DNA from: Acidobacterium sp.
GTDB taxonomy: Bacteria; Acidobacteriota; Terriglobia; Terriglobales; Acidobacteriaceae
Length of the DNA: 55,036 bases
Assembly: GCA_003131625.1 (NCBI GenBank)
Contig: PKVY01000139.1
Span: 476-55,511 of the forward strand
Direction: 5' to 3'
Shown here: piece after piece, positions 26,213 through 34,174 of the stretch
Layout of the letters: each line of letters starts with the position of its first letter
How positions within the stretch are numbered: the stretch's first letter is position 1
Notes under the pieces: generated by a model
What the model was told of the DNA's origin: nothing
Databases searched by the model: none
Seen by the model: the letters and a program-made list of their open reading frames with translations, nothing else
Program-made: the position numbers and the translations under genes

Positions 26213-26488
26213 ATGAGCAACACAGAGCGGGAAAAGCAAAAGCTGGTGGCGCGGATCCACCGCATTCGTGGGCAGGTGGACGCCATCGAACGGTCACTGA
26301 CGACGGAAGATGATTGCGCCGCGCTGCTGATGCTGCTGGCGAACGTGCGGGGGGGCATCAACAGCCTGATGGCCGAGGTGCTGGAGGACCACATTCGTCT
26401 GCACATGATGTCGCCGGAGAAGGACACCCTGCCGACGACGGAGCTGGCGGAAGATTTAATCGAGCTGGTGCGGGCGTATCTGAAGTAG
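26213..26488 (+). CDS. CsoR/RcnR/FrmR family sensor repressor
   Basis: 91 residues from ATG 26213 (ATG 26207 adds two), an all-helical tetrameric DNA-binding protein. The line-up with family members puts the sensor residues at Cys35 (EDDCAALL), His60 and His64 (EDHIRLHM). Cys35/His60/His64 is the RcnR set, but RcnR His3 is Asn here. Overall sequence (RIRGQVDAIERSL, SLMAEVLEDHIR, ELVRAYLK) is closer to formaldehyde-sensing FrmR, whose reactive Pro2 is Ser here. So it combines a FrmR-like body with RcnR-like ligands. Nickel/cobalt, copper or zinc sensing is plausible. Its own operator lies immediately upstream. No efflux or formaldehyde dehydrogenase gene is adjacent. Confidence 0.88.
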   Translation: MSNTEREKQKLVARIHRIRGQVDAIERSLTTEDDCAALLMLLANVRGGINSLMAEVLEDHIRLHMMSPEKDTLPTTELAEDLIELVRAYLK

Positions 26489-26637
26489 AAGCGGAAGCCG
26501 GAAGGTCGTTGGCTGAGGCCACACGGTACGGCGGAGCCCTTTCACGGTACCAAGGTTTGCGAAATCCGGCGCCGAGGATCGAAATTACAAATCTGCGACA
26601 GAGCGAGCTAGGCGACAGTGAAACCATCGAACCAGGT

Positions 26638-28077
26638 ATGCAGCAACATCCGGTGATCATTCAGGGCGGCATGGGTGCCGGGGTGTCCAGCTGGCGGCTG
26701 GCGCAGGCGGTTTCGCAGCTGGGGCAGCTGGGCGTGGTTTCGGGGATGGCGCTGGATGAGATCCTGGTGCGGCGCCTGCAGGATGGCGACCCGGGCGGAC
26801 ACATGCGGCGCGGGCTGGATGCTTTTCCCTTTCCGGCGATGGCGGAGCGTATCTGGCACGCGAATTACATTTCCGGCGGGAAAACCTCCACAGCTGCGTA
26901 CCGTACGCTGCCAACGCACGAGCAGGAAGAGCCGCGGGAGCTGGCCGAGTTGTGTGTTGTGAGCAACTTCGTCGAAGTGTTTCTGGCGCGCGAGGGGCAC
27001 AGGAACCCGGTAGGCATCAATTACCTGGAGAAGGTTCAGATTCCGCATTTGCCTTCGCTGTATGGGGCGATGCTGGCGGGGGTCGGGTACGTACTGATGG
27101 GCGCGGGGATTCCACTGCACGTCCCCGGAGTGCTGGATCGGCTGGCCGAGTACCAGGAGGCGGAATACGGGCTGCACGTGATCGGTTCGTGCGAGGGCGA
27201 CGATGTGACGATGCACTTCGATCCGCGCGAGTTTATGGGGGGCGGGTTGACGGGCGGTGAGCCGGCGCCGCTGCGGCGGCCGGCGTTTCTGGCCATTGTG
27301 TCGTCGAACACGCTGGCGGCGACCATGCTGCGCAAGGCCAACGGCAAAGTGGATGGGCTGGTGATCGAAACGCGAACGGCGGGTGGGCATAACGCACCGC
27401 CGCGGGGCAAGCTGCAGCTCAACGCCAGGGGTGAGCCGGTTTACGGTGAGCGGGATGCCATCGACCTCGAGAAAATTCGGGAACTGGGATCGCCTTTCTG
27501 GCTGGCGGGCGGCTACGGTTCGGCGGCAAAGCTCCGCGAGGCTCTGGAACTGGGAGCGGCCGGCGTCCAGGTGGGGACGGCGTTCGCCTTCACGCGCGAA
27601 TCGGGACTACGCGAGGATCTGAAGCAAGCACTGCTCGAGAAGGCGCAGCGGGGCGAGGCGCAGGTGTTCACCGATCCGCTGGCTTCGCCGGCGGGATTTC
27701 CGTTCAAAGTGGCGTGCCTTGAAGGTACGTGTTCAGAAGAGGCGGTGGCCGCGGCGAGGCCGCGCATCTGCGACCTCGGATTTCTGCGCGAGATGTATCG
27801 CGGCGAAGACGGGCGGATCGCGTATCGTTGTCCGGCCGAGCCTCGGTCGACCTATTTGGCGAAAGGCGGAAAGGCTGAGGATGCGGAGGGCCGCATATGC
27901 CTCTGCAACGCGCTGATGGCCAACATTGGTCATCAGCAGGTGCGTTGTGGGCATCACGTCGAGCCACCGCTGGTGACGGCGGGGGACGATCTAACGGAGG
28001 TTGGGCGTTTTCTGCCGGCGGGCAGCACGAGTTACGGCGCAGCCGATGTGCTCGACGCGCTGCTGGTGGCGCAATAG
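26638..28077 (+). CDS. Nitronate monooxygenase-type flavin oxidoreductase
   Basis: 479 residues, a TIM-barrel FMN enzyme of the 2-nitropropane dioxygenase family, which oxidises alkyl nitronates; long forms are also related to PfaD enoyl reductases. VIIQGGMGAGVSSWRLAQAV, GVGYVLMGAGIPLHVPGVL, VDGLVIETRTAGGHNAPPRG (with the conserved GGH), and FWLAGGYGSAAKLREALELG followed by AGVQVGTAFAF form the FMN site. The extended C-terminus with several Cys and His (ICLCNALMANIGHQQVRCGH) is typical of the long subgroup. ATG 26638 starts six bases after a weak CCAGG. It lies 149 bases downstream of the regulator and could be its target, but that is only position. Confidence 0.85.
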   Translation: MQQHPVIIQGGMGAGVSSWRLAQAVSQLGQLGVVSGMALDEILVRRLQDGDPGGHMRRGLDAFPFPAMAERIWHANYISGGKTSTAAYRTLPTHEQEEPRELAELCVVSNFVEVFLAREGHRNPVGINYLEKVQIPHLPSLYGAMLAGVGYVLMGAGIPLHVPGVLDRLAEYQEAEYGLHVIGSCEGDDVTMHFDPREFMGGGLTGGEPAPLRRPAFLAIVSSNTLAATMLRKANGKVDGLVIETRTAGGHNAPPRGKLQLNARGEPVYGERDAIDLEKIRELGSPFWLAGGYGSAAKLREALELGAAGVQVGTAFAFTRESGLREDLKQALLEKAQRGEAQVFTDPLASPAGFPFKVACLEGTCSEEAVAAARPRICDLGFLREMYRGEDGRIAYRCPAEPRSTYLAKGGKAEDAEGRICLCNALMANIGHQQVRCGHHVEPPLVTAGDDLTEVGRFLPAGSTSYGAADVLDALLVAQ

Positions 28078-28097
28078 CAGAGTTCTCCCAACATGAC

Positions 28098-28643
28098 TTA
28101 CGCTGAGGCGCTGTGGCCGGAGCATTGAAGGACCCCGAGAAATTTACTCCAGGGGCCGACCGCGTCGCGGTATTGGTGCGCCATGATCCGCGAGATCTGA
28201 TGCAGGTGGGTCAGGTCGTGCGCGGCCCAGGTCGAGAGTAACTCCGATAGCGTGACCACGCCCAGGGCGGGATGGCGGCCGCGGCGCACAAAATCCGCGG
28301 GCTGTAGATGGAGCGCCCGCAGATGCTCGAGATTTCCGGCGCGCAGGCGGGCGAATTCATCCAGCAGGAATGCGAGCGTCTGGCCTTCCGATTCGCGGGA
28401 CTGCGCGAACCGGTCGAAGGGATCGAAGGGCCGCGTCTCTCCGGATTCGAGGATTCGCTTCACCCGCGGAATCCAGTCGGTGCGTTCGCCATGATTCAGG
28501 TGGCCGACCACGTCGAACGCCGTCCAGGTAGTTTCTCCTTCGTTGCGTTGCGTCCAGGCATCGGGAAGGTCGCGGAGCAGCGCGTCGAGAGCGGCCGGTG
28601 TGCGGGCGAGCAGAGCGGTGGTGTCATCGAGGTTGAAAGGCAT
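28098..28643 (-). CDS. DinB-like four-helix protein
   Basis: 181 residues, DinB/YfiT-type helix bundle. TTWTAFDVVGHLNHGERTDW and STWAAHDLTHLHQISRIMAH carry the His residues of the usual metal site (one in GHLNHGE, two near AAHDLTHLHQ). Members are thiol-dependent transferases or hydrolases, often with bacillithiol or mycothiol, and are induced by stress in Bacillus. The cofactor here is unknown. ATG 28643 is preceded by GGAGG. It converges on the nitronate monooxygenase gene. Confidence 0.8.
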   Translation of the reverse strand: MPFNLDDTTALLARTPAALDALLRDLPDAWTQRNEGETTWTAFDVVGHLNHGERTDWIPRVKRILESGETRPFDPFDRFAQSRESEGQTLAFLLDEFARLRAGNLEHLRALHLQPADFVRRGRHPALGVVTLSELLSTWAAHDLTHLHQISRIMAHQYRDAVGPWSKFLGVLQCSGHSASA

Positions 28644-28737
28644 GCGTCCTCCGGTTGAAAGGTCGATGAATGGATTCAGCCCGAGGGACTCGGGACACAG
28701 AAGGTTGGTCAGATCGCGTTGACTCGACGGCCATTTC

Positions 28738-30054
28738 TCAGAACGGAGGCCACTCCAGCGAGCCGCCTTCGAGTAAGGCAGCACACTTTTCGACGCGGTA
28801 GCCTGCGCCGTCGTGGACCGCGAAGACGCGAGGACGACCGGTAGGGCTGGTGCTCCAGAGAGAGCAGCCGGCGTAGGCGCCGTCTTTGCGGACGATGTAG
28901 TACTCCATGTCGAGAAGACGGATTTTGGTCATGTCGCCGTCGTAGTTGCGGACGATGCGGCGGAGGGTTTCCATGCCTGCTTCCTGAGGGGTGCGTCCCT
29001 GGCGCATGAGTTCAACGATGGTGTGCGCGCCCGCGACCTTGATGTTTTCTTCACCAGAACCGGTGGCGCCTGCGGAGCCGACGTCCTGATCGGTGTAGCT
29101 GCCAGCGCCGAGGATGGGTGAGTCGCCGAGGCGGCCAGGGAGCTTCCAGGCGAGGCCGGAGGTGGTGGTGGCGCCGGAGATCTCTCCCCTGGGGTTGACG
29201 CCGGAGACGTGGATGGTGCCGGTGGTGGGCCAGAGGATTTGTTCGGCGGCATAGAGGCGATCTTCGGGTGCAATGCCGAGGTCGGCGGCCATCTGGACGA
29301 GCTTCCGCCCGCGGAGCCGAATGGTTTCTGCCCATTCGGGAGTGGGGTGACGAGGGACGACGCCAGGCCGGAGTTGTGGTGCGGTGGGTTGAGCGGCAGT
29401 CTGGACGGGCGAGTCCTGGCGCAGGGACGAGAGGCCGTGCAGGTCCATGGTGGGTTTGGGCGCGGGACGGCCGGCGTAGGGATCCTTCCATCCTGGCTCG
29501 GTCATGCTGGGGCCCCACCAGTCCATCTGGGAGTTGTTTTCCTTCCAGAGCATCCAGATTTTGCGGGCGTCGTCGGTGAGGAGGTTTTCTTTGGGAAAGC
29601 CGAGGTCGACTGCGAAGCGCTGGGCACCTTCGGCAACCAGCATGACGTGGCCGGTGTGCTCGTAGACCTTGCGGGCGACGAGGCAGACGTTCTTAATGTC
29701 GCGGACGCCGCCGACGGAGCCAGCGGAACGGGTGGGCCCGTGCATGCAGCAGGAGTCGAGCTCGACGACGCCTTCTTCATTGGGAAGGCCGCCAAGGCCC
29801 ACGCTGTGGTCTTTGGGGTCGTTTTCCCGGCCGAGGCAGACGTGATGGACAGCGTCGAGAGTGTCCTGGCCATCGAGGAGCATCTGGTAAGCCTCCTGGA
29901 TGGAGTTGTCGCCGGTGACGCGGGTGACGATGACGGGTTTCGCGGGGGGTTGGAGCTGTTTGACGGAATCGGCGGTTTGCGAGAAGGCGTCGGGGAGGGT
30001 GAGGCTCGCTGTGGTGAGCGCGCCGAGCGAGAGAAAATCGCGCCGTGTAGTCAT
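28738..30054 (-). CDS. Tat-exported asparaginase/glycosylasparaginase-family hydrolase
   Basis: 438 residues, Ntn-hydrolase of the type 2 asparaginase and N4-(N-acetylglucosaminyl)-asparaginase superfamily, which cleaves itself ahead of a nucleophilic Thr. A twin-arginine signal (TTRRDFLSLGALTTASLTLP) directs export. NSIQEAYQMLLDGQDTLDAV, VGLGGLPNEEGVVELDSCCM and AGSVGGVRDIKNVCLVARKV are family sequence. The self-cleavage region reads WPTTGTIHVSGVN with SGATTTSGLAWKLPGRLGDS and PILGAGSYTD after it, so the nucleophile is probably the Thr of GTIH, not the common HGTVG or HDTIG context. ATG 30054 gives the Tat signal; ATG 30063 is three codons earlier. Confidence 0.8.
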   Translation of the reverse strand: MTTRRDFLSLGALTTASLTLPDAFSQTADSVKQLQPPAKPVIVTRVTGDNSIQEAYQMLLDGQDTLDAVHHVCLGRENDPKDHSVGLGGLPNEEGVVELDSCCMHGPTRSAGSVGGVRDIKNVCLVARKVYEHTGHVMLVAEGAQRFAVDLGFPKENLLTDDARKIWMLWKENNSQMDWWGPSMTEPGWKDPYAGRPAPKPTMDLHGLSSLRQDSPVQTAAQPTAPQLRPGVVPRHPTPEWAETIRLRGRKLVQMAADLGIAPEDRLYAAEQILWPTTGTIHVSGVNPRGEISGATTTSGLAWKLPGRLGDSPILGAGSYTDQDVGSAGATGSGEENIKVAGAHTIVELMRQGRTPQEAGMETLRRIVRNYDGDMTKIRLLDMEYYIVRKDGAYAGCSLWSTSPTGRPRVFAVHDGAGYRVEKCAALLEGGSLEWPPF

Positions 30055-30075
30055 GCAGGGCATGGTAGCAAAAGA

Positions 30076-30138
30076 CAGGGATTAAGAATCAGGGATTAGA
30101 GATTGGAGGCCGGTAATCAGGGATCAGTGAGCAGAGTG
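30076..30138. repeat. Heptamer array built on CAGGGAT
   Basis: Nine consecutive 7-base units: CAGGGAT, TAAGAAT, CAGGGAT, TAGAGAT, TGGAGGC, CGGTAAT, CAGGGAT, CAGTGAG, CAGAGTG. The exact unit returns three times at multiples of seven. It fills most of the 99-base gap between two minus-strand genes. Confidence 0.8.
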
Positions 30139-30153
30139 CCGAGTCATTGTTGG

Positions 30154-31269
30154 TTAGTGCACTGTTTTGACGCCGCCGAGCTGACGGAAGGTGACGCGGG
30201 GGTTGCCGTCGTCCGGACGATCGCTGGCGTTGGTGCCGAGATTCCATGCGGGATCGTCCTGGTTCAGTCTGGTTGCGACCCGATCGAGAGAGGTCAGAAA
30301 TGTACACATCAGGTGGTAGCTCTTGAAGTAGGCGTCACCATCGACGGCCGCGGCAATGTCCGCAGCCGAGCCCGGCAATCGATCGGATTCCGGCGGGACG
30401 GAGTGGATGACGATGGTCGGGATCATGAGGGCGCGGAAGGGATCGGTGTCATCGACAGACAGCCAGCGATGCGGGCTGGTTTCCAGCGGAGCCTGGGTCA
30501 AGCCGTCATCGATAGCGGCCCAGAGCAGTTCGATCTGCAGATGGGAAGAGCCGAGCACGGGATCTTCGAAGGGACTGAAGGTGGTGAAGTAGCGAGTGAC
30601 GCCGAGACCGAGAGCATCGAGGTCAATCATGGCCCGAATGCGATGCTTCTCATCGCGGGAGAGCGATTTGATCCACGTAGTGGCGCCCTCGCCTTTCCAG
30701 GTTTCGAGAAAGATATAGGTGTGTCTTCGCGGCTGGCCCTGAATGGCCTTATAGAGGAAAGGCAACAGAGCCGCGCCACTCCAGCCGGCGATGGCGCCCT
30801 GGCCTTTGCCGCCGTGCTCATAGTGGGCGGCGATGACGACGGTTCCCGTTCCCTCCTCGCCTGGCCAGGTGCAGATGAGGTCGGCGCCAGCGGTCCCGTG
30901 CTTGTCGGTGATGGGTTCTTCGCTCATCCGGCTGCCGTCGCAACCGGCTGCGCGGAAGGCGGCACGGAGGCGGTCAAGACGCGCGGCGTCGGTGGAAGGA
31001 ACAGCGTGCACTTCGTTCTCGACGGTCTCGCGCGCGGCAGGGTAATAGAAAAGGACGCGGGAGAGGGCGGAGGATTCCTTTGACGGGGCGCTGGACGAGC
31101 CGGAGGATGCGGGCGGAGTGTCGCCGGGGGCAATCGGACCTGCAGCCGGCGTTGCGGCGTGCGAAGAAGCAGCTGCGACCTGGGTGGATGGGGCGGGTGT
31201 CGATTGACACAGGAGAGCTGGAGACGCGAGGAGAAGGACAACCAGTGGGGTGGTGGCCCGTAGAGGCAT
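30154..31269 (-). CDS. Secreted M28-like peptidase, metal ligands altered
   Basis: 371 residues. A signal peptide (TTPLVVLLLASPALLCQ) and a Ser/Ala/Pro-rich linker to about residue 70 precede an aminopeptidase-like domain. The first metal region reads VVIAAHYEHGGKGQGAIAGW, where M28 enzymes have H-x-D; YIFLETWKGEGATTWIKSL takes the place of the E-E-x-GL-G segment. RAMIDLDALGLGVTRYFTT and DDTDPFRALMIPTIVIHS match the later D and H regions. Several ligands therefore differ from active M28 peptidases, and it could be a non-peptidase relative. An open frame continues far upstream of 31269, but it is a shadow of the opposite gene. Confidence 0.68.
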   Translation of the reverse strand: MPLRATTPLVVLLLASPALLCQSTPAPSTQVAAASSHAATPAAGPIAPGDTPPASSGSSSAPSKESSALSRVLFYYPAARETVENEVHAVPSTDAARLDRLRAAFRAAGCDGSRMSEEPITDKHGTAGADLICTWPGEEGTGTVVIAAHYEHGGKGQGAIAGWSGAALLPFLYKAIQGQPRRHTYIFLETWKGEGATTWIKSLSRDEKHRIRAMIDLDALGLGVTRYFTTFSPFEDPVLGSSHLQIELLWAAIDDGLTQAPLETSPHRWLSVDDTDPFRALMIPTIVIHSVPPESDRLPGSAADIAAAVDGDAYFKSYHLMCTFLTSLDRVATRLNQDDPAWNLGTNASDRPDDGNPRVTFRQLGGVKTVH

Positions 31270-31434
31270 TGAAAGCGCTCCAGGACAAACAGCATAGCAC
31301 CGGTGGTAGTACGTTTGTCTTGCTGAAAGCGGGAAGGATCGTGCCAATGAGTATTCTTTCGTGGCCACCGGCGGCCCGGTTGCCGTCCTGCGCCGACGCG
31401 GTGCTAATCTTGCTGTTTCGGAGGGATGCCCGTG

Positions 31435-32844
31435 ATGGTTCGGAGAGGCTTTCTGTTGTTGTGTTTCGTGGTTGCGAGTGCTGTATCCGAGGGGCAGTTG
31501 ACGGTCAATACGCTGCCGGCGGACGTTGCCCAGAAGCTGGATCAGGTGGCGGAGCAGGCGCTCCAGCAGACGGGGGTGCCGAGTGCTTCGGTGGCCATCG
31601 TGCGCGATGGAGAGATTGCGTACACGAAGGGGTATGGGAAGGCGCGGCTGGATCCTCCAGAGGCGGCTGAGCCGGGCATGCGGTACTCGATTGGGTCGAT
31701 TTCGAAGCAGTTCACGGCGGCGGCGGTTTTGTTTCTCGAGCAGCAGGGGAAGCTGTCGCTCGACGACCAGGTGGGGAAGTACCTGCCGGACCTCACGCGC
31801 GCGAACGAAGTGACGATCCGCATGCTGTTGTCGCACACGTCGGGCTACCGGGACTACTGGCCGGAAGATTACCTGATGCCGCCGATGCTCGAGGCAACGA
31901 CAAGCCAGCACATCCTGGATGTGTGGGGAAAGAAGGCGCTGGATTTCGATCCGGGCACGAAGTGGCAGTACTCGAATACGAATTATGTGATCGCGGGGCG
32001 GATTGTGGAGAGGGTCAGCGGGGAGCCGCTGATGCAGTTTCTGGAGGAGCACATTTTCCATCCGCTGGGGATGAAGGAGGTATGGAACTCCGACCTGAAG
32101 AAGCTGGGGGACACCGATGCGCAGGGTTACAGCCGATACGCGCTGGGACCGTTGCGGCCTTCTCAGAAAGAGGGAGCGGGGTGGATGTTCGCGGCGGGCG
32201 AGCTGGCGATGCCTGCCTACGACCTGGCACAGTGGGACATCAGCGTGATGAACCGATCGCTGCTGGAGGTGAAGTCGTACGACGAGATGTTCACGCCGGT
32301 GAAGCTCAAGGACGGGAGCGACTCGCATTACGCGCTGGGACTGGGCGTAGGGGATCTGAGCGGGCACGGATATCTGGAACATTCGGGCGAAGTGATGGGA
32401 TTTACGTCGGAGAATTATGTGTTCCCGAAGGAAAAGCTGGCGATCGCGGTGCTGACCAATCAGGATGCGGCACGGGCGGCGGGGGTGATTGCACGCGGAA
32501 TGGCTCCGCTGCTGCTGGGGGCGACGACGCAGGGTGCGAGCGTGGCGGAGGCGCAGGCGCGGGAGCTGTTCGAGAACTTCCAGCAGGGGAAGATCGACCG
32601 AAGCCTGTTCACGCCGTGGTGCAACGCGTATTTCAGCGCACAGGCGATCGGGGATTTCCAGTCGAGTCTTGCGCCGCTGGGTAAGCCGTCGAGCGTGAGG
32701 CAGGTTATGGACGAGCTGCGCGGCGGGATGACGTTTCGCGTTTTTCGCGTAGAGTTTCCGAACAGCACCCAGCGGCTGACGATCACGACGTACACGATGC
32801 CGGATGGGACGCTGGAGCAATACCTGGTGCTGCCGGCGAACTGA
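31435..32844 (+). CDS. Serine hydrolase, class C beta-lactamase-like
   Basis: 469 residues, exported (signal RRGFLLLCFVVASAVSEG). The penicillin-binding fold shows S88-x-x-K91 in GSISKQFTAAAVLFLEQQGK, the Tyr-x-Asn as YSNTNYVIAGRIVERVSG, and the third motif as HSGEVMGF. QGKLSLDDQVGKYLPDL and MLLSHTSGYRDYW are typical of the EstB/DD-peptidase-like group. A C-terminal domain of about 110 residues (from FENFQQGKIDRSLFTPWCNA) is of unknown role. ATG 31435 has GAGGG at 10 bases; ATG 31426 touches it. Penicillinase, esterase or peptidase activity cannot be told apart. Confidence 0.85.
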   Translation: MVRRGFLLLCFVVASAVSEGQLTVNTLPADVAQKLDQVAEQALQQTGVPSASVAIVRDGEIAYTKGYGKARLDPPEAAEPGMRYSIGSISKQFTAAAVLFLEQQGKLSLDDQVGKYLPDLTRANEVTIRMLLSHTSGYRDYWPEDYLMPPMLEATTSQHILDVWGKKALDFDPGTKWQYSNTNYVIAGRIVERVSGEPLMQFLEEHIFHPLGMKEVWNSDLKKLGDTDAQGYSRYALGPLRPSQKEGAGWMFAAGELAMPAYDLAQWDISVMNRSLLEVKSYDEMFTPVKLKDGSDSHYALGLGVGDLSGHGYLEHSGEVMGFTSENYVFPKEKLAIAVLTNQDAARAAGVIARGMAPLLLGATTQGASVAEAQARELFENFQQGKIDRSLFTPWCNAYFSAQAIGDFQSSLAPLGKPSSVRQVMDELRGGMTFRVFRVEFPNSTQRLTITTYTMPDGTLEQYLVLPAN

Positions 32845-32921
32845 GCCCGCCGGTCAGGCGAGGCAGCTTCGTCGCAGGAGACCCTTCGAGCCGCAGATGC
32901 GCAACCCTGCCTTTGTTCCGC

Positions 32922-32966
32922 TTTTTACGACCTTGTAAACGAGTTGTAACAATCGGGAACAAGAAT
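32922..32966 (+). promoter_or_regulatory. Pho-box-like direct repeats and -10 box of pstS
   Basis: TTGTAA occurs at 32933-32938 and 32944-32949, exactly 11 bases apart, with a weaker third unit (TTTTTA) at 32922-32927. Eleven bases is the unit length of PhoB direct repeats. A -10-like AAGAAT (32961-32966) starts 10-11 bases after the last repeat, as in PhoB-activated promoters that lack a -35 box. Phosphate-starvation control of pstS by a PhoB-type regulator is inferred. Confidence 0.6.
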
Positions 32967-32995
32967 CGGCTCAGCTTTATCCGAGGGGGAAGTCC

Positions 32996-34003
32996 GTGAG
33001 AAAGAGCGTGATTCTGGCGGCTGTGCTGGTCGTGTCTGCAGCCTGTACCGCCCAGGCGCAGCATCTGAATGGGGCGGGGGCGACATTCCCGTACCCGATT
33101 TATTCCAAGTGGTTCAGCGAGTATGCCCGGCAGCATCCGGGAGTGGAGATCAACTACCAGTCGATCGGATCCGGAGGCGGGATCGCCCAGGTGACAAACG
33201 GGACGGTGGATTTCGGGGCCAGCGACATGCCGATGACCGACGGGATGCTGGCGCAGTCCAGGGTGAAGCTGCTCCACATTCCGACGGTGCTGGGAGCGGT
33301 GGTTCCGGTGTATAACGTGCCGGGCGCAGGACCAGACCTGAAGTTTGCGCCCGATGTTCTGGCGGATATCTATCTGGGGAAGATCGGCAACTGGAGCGAT
33401 GCGCGGATTGCGAAGGACAATCCAGGGGTGAAGCTGCCGAACCAGGAGATTTATGTGGTGCATCGGTCGGACGGCAGCGGCACGACGTTTATCTTTGCCG
33501 ATTACCTTTCAAAGGTGAGTCCGGAGTGGAAGAGCAGCGTGGGCGCGAACTCCGCAGTGGCATGGCCGAGGGGCATTGGCGGTAAGGGCAATGAGGGCGT
33601 GGCGGGCCTGGTGCGGCAGATGCCGGGGGCGATTGGGTATGTGGAGCTCATCTACGCACTGCAGAACCACATCTCTTACGGATACCTGCGCAATGCGGCG
33701 GGGACATGGCTGAAGGCGACCATCGAGGGGGTGACCGACGCGGCCGGATCCCTGAAGACCATGCCGGCGGATTTCCGCGTATCCATTACGAATGCGCCGG
33801 GGAAGGACGCCTATCCGATCTCGAGCTTTACCTACCTGCTGGTCCCGCTGCAGCCGGCGGATGCGGCTAAGGAAAAGGTGATTAAGGATTTCCTGAACTG
33901 GATGCTGGATCACGGCGAGGGCGAGGTCTCGACACTGGACTACGCGCCGCTGCCGGGTTCGGTGGCGGACAAGGTGCGCTCGGCGGTCTCGAAGCTGCCC
34001 TGA
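32996..34003 (+). CDS. pstS: Phosphate ABC transporter, substrate-binding protein
   Basis: 335 residues, periplasmic. Signal peptide KSVILAAVLVVSAACTAQA; the Cys at about residue 17 is followed by TAQAQ, so a cleaved soluble form is likelier than a lipoprotein. Phosphate-binding loops are HLNGAGATFPYPIYSKW, YQSIGSGGGIAQVTNGTVDF, GASDMPMT and HRSDGSGTTFIFADYLSK. GTG 32996 follows GAGGGGGA. First gene of pstSCAB-phoU. A terminator after it (34024-34051) should make PstS more abundant than the permease. Confidence 0.96.
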   Translation: MRKSVILAAVLVVSAACTAQAQHLNGAGATFPYPIYSKWFSEYARQHPGVEINYQSIGSGGGIAQVTNGTVDFGASDMPMTDGMLAQSRVKLLHIPTVLGAVVPVYNVPGAGPDLKFAPDVLADIYLGKIGNWSDARIAKDNPGVKLPNQEIYVVHRSDGSGTTFIFADYLSKVSPEWKSSVGANSAVAWPRGIGGKGNEGVAGLVRQMPGAIGYVELIYALQNHISYGYLRNAAGTWLKATIEGVTDAAGSLKTMPADFRVSITNAPGKDAYPISSFTYLLVPLQPADAAKEKVIKDFLNWMLDHGEGEVSTLDYAPLPGSVADKVRSAVSKLP

Positions 34004-34023
34004 GGGCACCGGACAGGTAAGCC

Positions 34024-34051
34024 GGGGCGCATCCACGGATGCGCCCCTTTT
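34024..34051 (+). terminator. Terminator/attenuator between pstS and pstC
   Basis: GGGGCGCATC-CACG-GATGCGCCCC is a perfect 10-bp stem followed by TTTT, 20 bases after the pstS stop. Partial read-through would couple pstCAB-phoU to the pstS promoter at a lower level. Confidence 0.75.
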
Positions 34052-34174
34052 GCGTCAGGGCGAAGACGGGGGTCTCGAATCGGTACGCTGGACCACCGCT
34101 GTGGATGGTTTATTTCCTTGTTTTTCATTGCGATTAACGTGGCGTTCAAAAACCCGGGGTAGGGTAAACGAGTC

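Noticed and set aside
30076-30138. CRISPR array
   Set aside because: Units are 7 bases, contiguous and degenerate, without spacers. None of the arrays has repeat-spacer structure and no cas gene is present.
31270-32820. Long open frame on the minus strand continuing upstream of the M28-like gene
   Set aside because: It is the opposite strand of the serine hydrolase gene, whose motifs and ribosome site are clear. It is rich in His and Arg, the usual look of antisense frames in GC-rich DNA.
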